A stretch of DNA of 64,000 nt from the NCBI GenBank assembly GCA_002840535.1, contig PHBH01000004.1:1-64000 (forward strand), in the 5' to 3' direction. Positions 1 through 9,300 of the stretch are shown in pieces. This DNA is from Deltaproteobacteria bacterium HGW-Deltaproteobacteria-15 (GTDB lineage: Bacteria > Desulfobacterota > DSM-4660 > Desulfatiglandales > HGW-15). Below the pieces are notes generated by a model, which did not search any database, was not told the origin of the DNA, and saw only the letters and a program-made list of their open reading frames with translations. The first letter of the stretch is position 1. The number at the start of each line of letters is the position of its first letter. A program made the translations under genes and the position numbers.

Positions 1-535
1 GGCGGCAATCACGGTCAGGGTCCGGGCAACTGCGTCATAGATGGCATGCTTGATGTTCACGATATCTTTGACCGTGCAGGTGGCCGAACCGCCGCCGCTG
101 CTCTGGACGGTCACGCTCGAGGGCGGGGACGCCACCCCGGCAAATGTCCTTTTATACTGGCTGCTCGCCTCCCTCCAGTAGAGCCTGCCGTATCCCGCTG
201 CGTCGAGGGTGACGTCGGGCTGCAAAGAAGAGGAGGCAACCACGGTGAGGGTCCGGGCAACGTCGTCATAGATGGCGTGCTTGACGGTCACCGTATCGGT
301 TGCCGGATCGGGCCAGGCATCCGATCCACCTCCGGAACTGATCACCGTGAGGGCGTCTGGTGGACTTGTTACCCCGGAGAAGGTTTTACTGTAGCAGTTC
401 TTCCAGGAAATCCAGTCGAGCGATCCGAACCCCTCTGCTTTGAGTGTCACGTTGGGTTGGTCCGTGGAGGCGGCCGCAATGGTCAGGGTTTGGGCGGCGT
501 TGTCGTAGAAAACACCGTCGATCCTGACCACGTCG
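1..535 (-). repeat. C-terminal beta-repeat module, 3 or more copies (subtilase)
   Basis: Three tandem copies of a roughly 75-residue repeat are coded here and the third runs off the window. Shared features are a YDxxxxTLTV strand, QPxVTL, a G-x-L-x-W turn, YxRTFxGV and a closing VTVxSSGGG. The second copy is close to the copies in the gene at 2116-3636; the first is divergent (a Cys and Ser-Lys in the YxR region). Confidence 0.8.
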
Positions 536-1992
536 AAATCCTGGACCGCGCCATGCGCGCTCGACGCATCCACGTGCCCGTAGCCATAAACGTTGTCCGG
601 TCCGGCAGCACCCAGGTCCGGGGCCGACATCTTCAAGGCCGTTTCCAGTTGATGGGGTGCCAGGTCAGGATAGGCGCTCAACAGGAGGGCCATTGCCCCG
701 CTCGCGTGGGGCGCGGAAAATGAAGTCCCCCTGACATAGGTGTAAGAAGGGTTTGGAAGACCCAGCATGAGGTCCGCAGTCCTGATGCCGTAGGGAGAAG
801 CAGCCCTGTCCCCGGGCGCGGTCACGGACGGGTAGACGCCCCCGCCGCAGGCAGAGGGACCCCTTGCGCTGAAGCTCGCCGCATTCTGCATTTCATCCAC
901 CGCACCCACGGAGAAGCTCTCGGGGTAATTGGCCGGACTCACGCTGGTATAGGTGGAAGGGCCTCCGTTGCCGGCAGAAAAGACCACGGCGATCCCCGCC
1001 TGCTTGAGGGTCTGCACGTCCCTTCGAAAGGAGACGGACCCCACCTCCTCGATGCAGACGTCGGGATTCTGTCCGAAGCCCCAGGAGTTGTTCACAATGT
1101 CCGGGGCATCGTCCGTGTCCGGGTTTTCATCCGGGTCCAGCAGCCACTGGAACGCCTCGTGGATCTCGCTCTCCAGAGCCGCTCCATTCTCATCGAAAAT
1201 CTTGGCCGCGATCCACTTGGCCCCCGGGGCCACACCGATGGAAGCACCCCCGGCGTTCCCTCCTACAAGGATACCCATCACGGCGGTGCCATGACCGTCC
1301 GTGTCATAAGGCTCCGTGTCCACTAGGGGGTTGAAGTTCGGGTCATTGGCATCGAACCAGCTGTTGGCGCCTCCCCGCCATTGCGGGCCGAGATCCGGAT
1401 GGCTCACGTCCACCCCCGTGTCCACGCTGGCCACGATAACGCCCTGGCCCGTGTACCCGAGGTCCCAGAGGTCCTGGGCGCCGATGGCAGTCAGGTTCCA
1501 CTCCGCGGGTCCGTCCAAGGTAGTGATCGTGGGAGGCGCCTGGATGGTCTGGTCCAGTCGGATCGCCTCCACCCACGGTTTCTGCGCCAGCGTGCGGATC
1601 ACCTGGGGACGTGCCTTCAGGGCCAGGCCGCCGATCATCCACAGGTTCCGCAAGCGCATGGTTCCGGGTTCGGTCCGGGCAAGATTTTCGAGAAAACCCC
1701 TGAGACTGCTACGGCGAACCGTCTCCTCGTGTCTCTGCTTGAGGGCCTTGACCATTCTGGAACGTCTGACTTTCTTATCCCGCGACCTGAACTGATGGAC
1801 ATTCACTTTGTCCGAGAGGCTGACGATGACCGGGATTCTCTCCTGGGAGCCTGACTCTGCAAGGAGCTTTTCGAGCTTCGGGTCCACGACCCCGGCATAG
1901 AGCGGCACCAAAGGACAAGATAGGAGAATCAGACACGCGACCGCACCGAACACCGTCCGCCATGCTGTCGATTGAATGCTTCCAACTCTCAT
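1..1992 (-). CDS. Subtilisin-like S8 serine protease with C-terminal beta repeats (partial)
   Basis: Secreted serine endopeptidase of the subtilase (S8) family. The complement of the first 2 kb reads as one open frame of 664 codons that runs off the window, so the C-terminus is missing. The chosen start, at 1992, begins a signal peptide with a hydrophobic core ending in VPLYAG. The catalytic triad is visible: Asp191 in SVDTGVD, His234 in DGHGTA and Ser424 in GTSFSAPHASG; SAGNGG supplies the oxyanion Asn. An I9-like propeptide probably occupies residues 35-120. From about residue 487 the protein carries at least three copies of the beta-rich repeat also found in three other proteins here. It is last in a five-gene minus-strand run behind three multicopper-oxidase-like genes. 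A role in maturing its secreted neighbours is inference only. The Shine-Dalgarno site is weak, so the start is less certain than the family. Confidence 0.85.
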   Translation of the reverse strand, partial: MRVGSIQSTAWRTVFGAVACLILLSCPLVPLYAGVVDPKLEKLLAESGSQERIPVIVSLSDKVNVHQFRSRDKKVRRSRMVKALKQRHEETVRRSSLRGFLENLARTEPGTMRLRNLWMIGGLALKARPQVIRTLAQKPWVEAIRLDQTIQAPPTITTLDGPAEWNLTAIGAQDLWDLGYTGQGVIVASVDTGVDVSHPDLGPQWRGGANSWFDANDPNFNPLVDTEPYDTDGHGTAVMGILVGGNAGGASIGVAPGAKWIAAKIFDENGAALESEIHEAFQWLLDPDENPDTDDAPDIVNNSWGFGQNPDVCIEEVGSVSFRRDVQTLKQAGIAVVFSAGNGGPSTYTSVSPANYPESFSVGAVDEMQNAASFSARGPSACGGGVYPSVTAPGDRAASPYGIRTADLMLGLPNPSYTYVRGTSFSAPHASGAMALLLSAYPDLAPHQLETALKMSAPDLGAAGPDNVYGYGHVDASSAHGAVQDFDVVRIDGVFYDNAAQTLTIAAASTDQPNVTLKAEGFGSLDWISWKNCYSKTFSGVTSPPDALTVISSGGGSDAWPDPATDTVTVKHAIYDDVARTLTVVASSSLQPDVTLDAAGYGRLYWREASSQYKRTFAGVASPPSSVTVQSSGGGSATCTVKDIVNIKHAIYDAVARTLTVIAA

Positions 1993-2042
1993 TGATTTCT
2001 TGCCGTTTTTGATTATTGCCGTTTTTCTTTTTGTCCGAGGTG

Positions 2043-2071
2043 CCGGCTCCCCCCGAGAAGGAGGGAGCCGG
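2043..2071 (-). terminator. GC-rich hairpin between MCO-like gene and subtilase
   Basis: A 9-bp perfect stem (CCGGCTCCC / GGGAGCCGG) with an 11-base loop sits between the stop at 2116 and the subtilase start. In the direction of transcription it is followed by an A-rich rather than T-rich tract, so it is better read as an mRNA-stabilising or attenuating hairpin than as a classical terminator. Confidence 0.35.
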
Positions 2072-2115
2072 GAAATGTGAGAGGTTATCCGTCAGAAGTG
2101 ATCCGAAGGATGCAA

Positions 2116-3636
2116 TTACTGTACGGCTGTGGTGGCCGATCCGCCCCCGCTGCTCTGGACGGTCACATTCGCCGGCTTGGCCGGCACACCGGCAAATGTC
2201 CTTCTGTACTGGTTGCTCGACGCCCTCCAATAGAGTTTGCCCAACCCGTTTGCATTGAGAGTGACGTCCGGCTGCAACGAAGTGGTGGCAACCACCGTCA
2301 GGGTCTGGGCACCCGGGTGGTAGATGGCGCGCTCGATGGTCACCGTTTCTGGGAACGTATAGGTGGCCGATCCGCCCCCGCTACTCTGGACGGTCACATT
2401 CGCCGGCAGGGCCGATACGCCGGTAAATGTCCTTCTGTATTGTCCGCTCGACTCCCTCCAGAAGAGTTTGCCGAATCCCGTTGCGTTGAGTGTGACGTCC
2501 GGCTGCAACGAAGAGGTGGCAACCACGGTCAGGGTCCGGGCAGCCGCGTCATAGGTGACGTTCTTGATGTTCACCGCGTCCCCACTCACGTTCACGAGGG
2601 CCAGCATGCCGCCGGGATAGGTCCCGGCATTGCTCAGGTTGAGCCTGCCGTCCAGGACCTTGAAGTTTCCAGGTCCGTCCGGCGTGAACACTGCGTCCAG
2701 GGTCTTTGACGGGTTCAGCTCCAGGCCGTAGCGCTCCTGGGGGTATTTCAGTGGAATGCCGTCCTCGGCCACCAGGCTCATGTAGCCGTTCAGGATCTGT
2801 GGCACATGGGTCTCCGCCCCTGCGTTGATAAACCGGAAAAGGGTCCTTTCGCCCGCGCTGATGGGCTGGGCCGCATTCAGCGGGTTCAGCGATGCATCCG
2901 GATATGCTTTGCCGTTGATGAGGAAATAATTAGGCTCCCGGTAGGCGCTGCTGGTAATGGTCCCTCCGGGTCCGTAAGTACCGGCTGCCACCGCCGCATG
3001 GATGGCGGCGTCGATCTCCTGGAACACCAGGAGGACTTCCCGGGTGTAGGGAACGCTCTGGTCGCCGGGAATGTTGGGGTTGTCGGCATAGGCCACACCC
3101 GCGCCCGAATCCTTGATCACGGGTGCAGAAATGCCCATCTGGACCTGTTTGGCCGGGTTCGTCCCGCTTTGAAGGAGATAGGTCCCGGCCTTGAAGGGTT
3201 TGTCGTCAGTCCCCCACCGGTACCTGCGAGTCCCACCGTTGGGCGCCGCCTCATTGCTGAAGGACCGCACCCTGGCCGCGAGGTTGGGCCTGTTGCCGGC
3301 TGTGCCGTTGTCCCAAACCGGCAGGCGGTTGACGGAGAGCTGTTGTCCGAGGATGTGCAGGGACACGGGCTCGCTCAAGGTGTTTCGCAGGTTGACGGTC
3401 AGGGACGGGTCTGTCGGGCCCACCCGCAGGGTGGGTCCCGGTATGGTGGGAACGCATTGGCCCCCGGTGTCCAGACCCAGGCCCCACATCGTAACCGCCT
3501 GGCCGTCAGGCATGGTCAGGGTGGTCTCAGCCGCGCACAGGTCGTACGTGACTGCCGATGCGGTGGGCACGGCTGCCAGCAGGAGGACCAGTGCCAGGAG
3601 CACCCCCTTGGCTCTTCTCAAGGTATTTCGCATCAT
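2116..3636 (-). CDS. Degenerate multicopper-oxidase-like protein with two C-terminal beta repeats
   Basis: A 506-residue exported cupredoxin-fold protein. A signal peptide ends near ASA at residues 26-28, and AGGAGG sits 8 bases before the ATG. The MCO architecture is recognisable (IPGPTL near 65, AGTYLLQSG near 150, YFLINGKAYPD near 237, GERTLFRFIN near 262), but every copper-ligand motif is gone. The first HxH position reads SLHILGQ, the HxH of domain 2 reads GAETHVPQIL, and no HCH motif exists. Residues 354-506 are two copies of the shared beta repeat. It lies 18 bases after an MCO-like gene and precedes the subtilase, so co-transcription is likely. Since it cannot bind the usual four coppers, it is probably a structural or partner subunit rather than an oxidase; that role is inference. 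Confidence 0.8.
   Translation of the reverse strand: MMRNTLRRAKGVLLALVLLLAAVPTASAVTYDLCAAETTLTMPDGQAVTMWGLGLDTGGQCVPTIPGPTLRVGPTDPSLTVNLRNTLSEPVSLHILGQQLSVNRLPVWDNGTAGNRPNLAARVRSFSNEAAPNGGTRRYRWGTDDKPFKAGTYLLQSGTNPAKQVQMGISAPVIKDSGAGVAYADNPNIPGDQSVPYTREVLLVFQEIDAAIHAAVAAGTYGPGGTITSSAYREPNYFLINGKAYPDASLNPLNAAQPISAGERTLFRFINAGAETHVPQILNGYMSLVAEDGIPLKYPQERYGLELNPSKTLDAVFTPDGPGNFKVLDGRLNLSNAGTYPGGMLALVNVSGDAVNIKNVTYDAAARTLTVVATSSLQPDVTLNATGFGKLFWRESSGQYRRTFTGVSALPANVTVQSSGGGSATYTFPETVTIERAIYHPGAQTLTVVATTSLQPDVTLNANGLGKLYWRASSNQYRRTFAGVPAKPANVTVQSSGGGSATTAVQ
2119..2577 (-). repeat. C-terminal beta-repeat module, 2 copies (MCO-like protein)
   Basis: Two tandem copies (residues 354-430 and 431-506) of the shared repeat. 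The DNA of the two copies is close to identical over long stretches, which suggests recent duplication or gene conversion. The spacing is about 77 codons. Confidence 0.85.
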
Positions 3637-3654
3637 GTTCGAGTCCTCCTTTCC

Positions 3655-5004
3655 TTACGGTAATGGCACGGCGGGGTGCATGATGACCACAAAGCTGACC
3701 AGGCCCCCGGGCCATATGTCGTTGCTGGTGAGTTCCTTTTCCGTGTGGGAGTGCCACATGTAGAAGTATGATCCGCCGGCATTCAGGCCGGGGTGACCCA
3801 CGGGCAGGTCCCCGCCGCCGCCCAGGAACGGGCTGCCGCTATACAACTGCCCCAGCGTGAGGGAAGTCGTCGGGGGGATGGTGACAGGGAAAGGCACGCC
3901 GTGGTCAGGACAGTACTCCTTGGTGTAGGGGTCAAAGTACGTGCTCGCGTTTCCGGGCACATACTGTTCACAGATGTTGCCGGGCCACCCTGCGTTGATG
4001 TCGCTCCTCGCATAGGTAAGGGCCGGATCGTGTCCGTAGATGTCCCAACCCAGTTCCTCGCCGGTCCAGGTCCAGACGATATCCGTGGTCTTGCCCGGAA
4101 GAAAGCGGCGTGTGACCCCCTTCCAGGCCAGATCGGCCCCTGCGCCCGCTGCGCTCTGAAGGAGTCTGCCGTCCTCGGCGATCACGTCGAAGTTGTTGCC
4201 GTGGAAGTGCATGGGGTGGGGATCGAGGCCGGCCCCGATGCACCGGAGGAGAACCTTGTCTCCGGGGTGCATGACGGGAAGGCAATTGTACGGCTGGGTG
4301 GGCAGCCAGGGCACGAAGTTCTCGGTCAGCACGTCCGGCCAGTTCCTGCCGTTGATGAACCAGTTGGTGGGAAAGTAGGTGGTCATGTCCACGGGCAGCC
4401 CAAAGGCCACTGCGTTGTGGATCAGGGGATCCATCTCGGTCAGGATGTAAAGAAACTCCTGGTCATAAGCCGAGTCAGCATGGTTGTAAGCGATCTTGTT
4501 GTTCACGGCGTTGTACCCGCTGGGCCGCACGATGATCGCCCCGACCAGCCCCATCTCCACCTGGAGATCCGGATTGGTGCCGCTCCTGTAGAGGTAAGTG
4601 CCCGGCTCCGAAGCCGTGAAGGAGTACGTGACGGTTCCCCCGTTGGCTTTCGCCTCCCGCGTGATGAGACCTGACACGCCTCCCGCGGTAGTCACCCGCT
4701 GGCCGGGAAACACGATGGAGGTCCTCACGTTCAGCCCGTTGGTGAGATTTACGGTGATCTTTTCCCCCTGGTTCACGATCAGGGTGGGACCGGGATACTG
4801 CATGCGCCCCGCCCCATTGCTGTACCCCCACATCAGATAGCTCCCGCCGTCGGATGTGGAGATGTAGTCTGCCTTGGCCTCCAGGTTGAAGCTGGTGCCG
4901 GTGATCCCCACGATCTCCGCCCTGGCCGGTAAAGCCCATGCCATGAGCAGGGCCAGCAGAAGCGGCAGGATCCACATAGGTCTCAGAGTCTTCCTTCTCT
5001 TCAT
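3655..5004 (-). CDS. Multicopper-oxidase-like protein with HPMHFH site but no type 1 Cys
   Basis: A 449-residue exported cupredoxin protein. The start at 5004 was preferred over an ATG six codons upstream because AAGGAGG lies 6 bases before it; the signal peptide ends near PARA-E at residues 26-30. The copper sites are partial. HPMHFHG at 263-269 keeps the trinuclear-type histidines. The C-terminal motif reads WHSHTEKELTSND at 417-429, where a normal oxidase has HCH with the type 1 Cys; here it is Ser419. The first-domain HxH is replaced by SIVFPGQ and the second by TYLYRSG. It sits 25 bases after the upstream MCO gene and 18 before the next. It may act as one subunit of a hetero-oligomer; catalysis alone seems unlikely. 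Confidence 0.82.
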   Translation of the reverse strand: MKRRKTLRPMWILPLLLALLMAWALPARAEIVGITGTSFNLEAKADYISTSDGGSYLMWGYSNGAGRMQYPGPTLIVNQGEKITVNLTNGLNVRTSIVFPGQRVTTAGGVSGLITREAKANGGTVTYSFTASEPGTYLYRSGTNPDLQVEMGLVGAIIVRPSGYNAVNNKIAYNHADSAYDQEFLYILTEMDPLIHNAVAFGLPVDMTTYFPTNWFINGRNWPDVLTENFVPWLPTQPYNCLPVMHPGDKVLLRCIGAGLDPHPMHFHGNNFDVIAEDGRLLQSAAGAGADLAWKGVTRRFLPGKTTDIVWTWTGEELGWDIYGHDPALTYARSDINAGWPGNICEQYVPGNASTYFDPYTKEYCPDHGVPFPVTIPPTTSLTLGQLYSGSPFLGGGGDLPVGHPGLNAGGSYFYMWHSHTEKELTSNDIWPGGLVSFVVIMHPAVPLP

Positions 5005-5029
5005 TTCGCTTCCTCCTTTCATCCCGGAC

Positions 5030-6310
5030 CTATGGCGCCGAGATGACGATTTCAGTCATGATGCCGCCCCGATCTTCCGGCCCGTTTGAAAGGGCCGCCA
5101 GGTCCGTGGCATACAGGAAATAGGTCCCCGGCGGAACGTCCCTGGTGTCCAGGATCACGTCAAAGGCCTGGCCGCCCGCCACTTCCAGCACATTCAGATC
5201 CATGGCCGTATCCTTGCCCGTGGGCCCCTTGAGCCGGCTTGCATCCCGGCCCACTACCTTCATGGGCACGCCCAGGGTGGTGGCGATGGCGTACAGGTGG
5301 GTGGTCGACACGTTGGAGACCCGAAGCAGCACCCGCTCGCCCTGCGCGGCCTGGATCAGACCGTTCATGTTCTGTGCCTCGAAGTTCTGGGCCGCACCGA
5401 AGGCAGTAGCATTGTTCATGATGGGGTCCGGATTAACGGTGTCGGGGTAGCCCCGGCCGTTGATCATGTGGTAATTGTCGTACATGGCCGCAAACGGCAG
5501 GGCCTGGACGTTGATGTGGGCGTCGTGAAAACTGCTGTCGTATGCGGTCATCTGCACGGGATATTCTTTGTCGTATCCCGTAGACCCGTCCCCGTCGTTG
5601 TACGCGAACTGGGTGTACTGCCGGCCCGTTCCGTCCTGGAGCGTGAAGGTCGTCCCATTCTGGGAAGGCCGTATCCAGGCGTTCCCGATCATGCCCATCT
5701 GCATGTGTTCCACCGCCTCCACGTGGCAGTGATAAAAATAGGTACCTGGGACCGCCGCCTTGTAATAGTAGGTGTAGCTGACCCCCATGTTGGGCGAGGG
5801 TGAATTTTCGGGCAGGCCGTCGAAAATGGGCGCGGCATTGGGAAATCCGTGGAAGTGTACGGTGTGTGAATCGAACAGGTCCGGCCGCATGGGCAGCCCG
5901 ATGTTGCTGAGGGTGAGGTAGAGTTCCTGCCCTTCATCCAGGATAAGGGAAGGGGCCGGATTCAGCGCCTTCAGCGCGAAATCCGGCACCACCTGACCCG
6001 TCGGAACAATGGTCGTCGGGCTGGTGGGACCCACCAGACCGAAACCGAAGGTGTAGAGGTCATAGCCGTCCGCCATCTTGTTGAACCCGTCTCCCGCCGT
6101 GATGTGCACGCAGACCACTTTGGGGTCGTATTCCGGGTTGGGCTGCCCCGCATTGGGAAAACCCGCGGGAATGGTGGCATCGGGGATCAGATCCCCGTTT
6201 ACGTCGCCAGGACACTGGACGGAAATCGCGGCCCCGGCCTGAACCGCCCCGAACAGGAGGACCACCAGAGGTAGGAGCCACAGGCTGTTCTTGATCGTTT
6301 TTCGTATCAT
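5030..6310 (-). CDS. Two-domain multicopper oxidase, copper ligands only in domain 1
   Basis: A 426-residue exported protein with a signal peptide ending in GAVQAGA and AGGAGG 8 bases before the ATG. Domain 1 has HTVHFHG (His149, His152, His154) and YHCHVEAVEHMQMGM (His194, Cys195, His196, His202, Met near 204-206), the pattern of a type 1 copper plus half of a trinuclear centre. In domain 2 the HPxHxH position reads STTHLYAIA and the last motif GTYFLYATD, so the other trinuclear ligands are missing. Residues 33-72 carry an extra Cys-containing segment with a DVNGDLIPD calcium-loop-like sequence. It is the first of three consecutive MCO-like genes, and its losses mirror what the next gene keeps. 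A split or heteromeric oxidase is a reasonable inference. Confidence 0.85.
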   Translation of the reverse strand: MIRKTIKNSLWLLPLVVLLFGAVQAGAAISVQCPGDVNGDLIPDATIPAGFPNAGQPNPEYDPKVVCVHITAGDGFNKMADGYDLYTFGFGLVGPTSPTTIVPTGQVVPDFALKALNPAPSLILDEGQELYLTLSNIGLPMRPDLFDSHTVHFHGFPNAAPIFDGLPENSPSPNMGVSYTYYYKAAVPGTYFYHCHVEAVEHMQMGMIGNAWIRPSQNGTTFTLQDGTGRQYTQFAYNDGDGSTGYDKEYPVQMTAYDSSFHDAHINVQALPFAAMYDNYHMINGRGYPDTVNPDPIMNNATAFGAAQNFEAQNMNGLIQAAQGERVLLRVSNVSTTHLYAIATTLGVPMKVVGRDASRLKGPTGKDTAMDLNVLEVAGGQAFDVILDTRDVPPGTYFLYATDLAALSNGPEDRGGIMTEIVISAP

Positions 6311-6351
6311 GGATCGTCCCTCCTAGAGGAAATCGTGTTTTCGAAGGTTGA

Positions 6352-6382
6352 CCTGCCCGCCCCGCTGGAGGGGGCGGACAGG
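6352..6382 (-). terminator. GC-rich hairpin between surface-protein gene and MCO gene
   Basis: CCTGTCCGCCCC pairs with GGGGCGGGCAGG across a short loop, with one bulged position, just after the stop at 6393. It lacks a T-run, so it could attenuate read-through into the MCO genes or protect the upstream message. Confidence 0.35.
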
Positions 6383-6392
6383 GTGCTCTTGA

Positions 6393-9300
6393 TTATGGCA
6401 CCGTCAGGGTGGCCGAACCGCCGCGGTCGCTTTGGACGGTCACACTCGCCGGCTTGGCTGCCACACCGGTAAATGTCCTTCTGTATCGGTCGCTCCCAGC
6501 CCTCCAGTAGAGTCTGCCGAATCCCGCTGCGCTGAGTTTGACGTCCGGCTGCAACGAAGAGGCGGCTATCACTGTCAGGGTCTTGGCAACCGCGTCATAG
6601 GTGACGCGCTTGATGGTCACATTGTCGACGGATACGCCCTGCACACCGGCGGGACCGGCAGGCGCCCCGGCAGGCACGCCTCCAGGCACCTCGTCCGCCC
6701 CGATATCCGGCGAATTCAGATCTCGAGCCTGGCCGTCGAAGTCGGCCGCCAATTCCGGGATTCCCAGAGCATTGACATCGGCTCCGGCCTCGATGGCAGG
6801 GGAAGGTGAGTTGATGTGATAATTCCCGAAGGGTTGGATCGGTCCGTAGCGGACGTCGATGAAATTCCCTCCTTCATCCAGGGCAGCGGCCGTTGCAAAC
6901 TGCCGGTCCCCGGTGATCACGACACTGTCCGCTCCGTTGAAGTAGGATTGCACGAACGACGGATCGGCGTTTACTCCGGTGAGGATGCAGTTGACCGGGG
7001 TGAAGTCCCCCACCGCACCGAGCACACCCAGGTCGTCATAGACCGGGGTGAGCGGGTCAGGCAGGAGCCCGCCAAGACCCCCGTTCGCCGCCATGGAGTA
7101 GTAGAAGGAGCGGTTCTGCCAGATAATGTTATTGACAAGCTGCGGATCCGAGAAGGCGGGCTTCCCAAGAATCTGCATGGGGCCTGCCAGTTCCGCAGTG
7201 TGGGCCCGGCTTACGATGCCTGAAGGCTGCGGGGTGGTCACCTGGAGCCCGGGGTCCACTACCTCGCCGCCGGTTGCCACGCTGTCGTTGTGGGCAATCG
7301 TGTTGTGAACGATACTCACATTGACCGCGTCCACCAGCGAGAGGGCGCCGGCAACCGCCGTCACATTGTTGACGATCATGTTGTTGGTCACGTCCACGAG
7401 GTGCCAGTTGCCCTCCTGGTTCGGGAAGTCGAGAACATCCTGGCCGTTCACGTAGGCCAGCCGGATCCCGCCGCCGTCGCCTGCCCCGGCATAGTTGCCC
7501 TGGATCAGGTTCGCATCGACGGTAACCGAACCTGCTCCTGCCGTAGGCTGCCCCGCAAGCAGGATCCCCTCGATGGAAATGCCGCCCCCGGAGGCCGGGC
7601 CGATGGTCTGGTGGAAGCTCTGGTTGAAGAGAATGTCGTTGCGGGCGATGAGTCCATCGTCGCTCAAGCCCATGTGGCCTATGCCTCCGCCTGAGCCCAG
7701 GGTGAAGTTGCCGCAGATGTAGTTGTCGGTCACCTCGTAGAAGTCGCACCCGGTGTAGATGGCTACCCCGCCTCCGGCTGCGCCGCCCGTGTTGCCGTTG
7801 AGGTTAATCTGGTTGTGGTGGATCTTCACGTGGTCGTTGTCGGAATCCACCGGTGAAGTGAAGGCGAAAGTCGTGACCGGATGGCCCATTCGGATGCCCC
7901 CGCCGAACGTGCTGTGGTTGGATGTCAGCCTGTTGTTGGCGATCTCCAGGTAATCGGCATAACCGTTCACCAGGATGCCGCCGCCGCTGTCCGCGCCGAC
8001 GATGCTGATGCCGTCGATCCGGGCCGGGTTGTTTGAGGTAAAGGTACCGTTCTTGGCCACCACCAGGATGCCGGGGCCCAGTTCACTGGCAAAGAGCCCC
8101 GTTCCGGGGAACAGACCGAACGTGGTGTCCTGGCCCGGGAGCAGGTCGATGCTGTTGGCCGCCACCAGGGCCTTCACCTTGTTCTCCCACTGGTCCAGTT
8201 TCTCGGACGGCGCCTTCATGGCATTGATGACCGTGGAGGGCGCCCCCGATCCCTGGATCTGGACCTTCTTGTGCATGATGACCAGCTCGAAATAGCTTCC
8301 TGGGTGGAGCAGGATAAGATCCCCGTCCGAGGCCGCGTCGATGGCATTCTGGATGGGAGTGCCGCCTACAACAGGTGTCACGTGGACGACATTGCCCGCG
8401 ACAGGCCCCACGGTAACGGTCACGCCCATGACCGTACTCTTGCCGTTGTCCCGGGTGACCATGAGTTGATAGGTCCCCGGTGCGGTTCCGCCGGGCACAT
8501 CGCCCGTGATGGTGTTGTTGTTCCAGCTTATATTGGCAAGGGGAACGCCGTTCAGGGTGACGTTCCCCTCGTCGGCGCCGAAGCCGTAATCCCGGATGAT
8601 GGTTGCAGGTGCGCCGCCCGGGTCGTGGATGGGATCGTAGGCCGGGTTCTGCACCGTGGTCGGCCCCTGGGAGGCGATGGTCAGGCTTCCGCCGGCAGCG
8701 GCAACATACGCGCCGCCTGCGGGTCCCTCAACGGAATAGATGATGGGCGTTCCGTCGGGAAGCTCGCAGTCGAGCGGGAAGGATTCCCGTCCTGCAAAGG
8801 CAGAGGTGGAAAGCATAGGGGTGTCCAGATACGTGGTGGAGCCGGTTATGAACTGGAAGTTGTAGCAGGACTGGCTGAACTCCCTCCGATAATAGGGATC
8901 AAGCGTCAGATTCCCGCTCACAGGGTCAATCATGGGACCGGCGTCGTTGATACACACCGTGTACATGGCCGGCCCCATGCCGCTCGGGCTTCCCACGTTC
9001 GTGGCGAAAACCCCCGGAACCAGCCCGTTATAGACGCCCCATCTGTCGGTGTAGACACGCGTAATTTCTTTTCCGGTCCAGTCGCGCAGGGCCACCGGCA
9101 CATAGGAAGCCCCGAATTTTTCCTGGAAATTGAGACTGGTTGGACTGAATTCGTTTCCGAGATCGTTGTTCACAAGACCGGTGAAGTGGGCTGCAATGGG
9201 GACCCTGGTGTGCAGGAAGAAATCGGCCGCAGCATTCCGTCCCGGCACCACCTCGACCAACTTCTTGTTGCAGCTCCTGAGGGTCTGACCGGCCAGGTTC

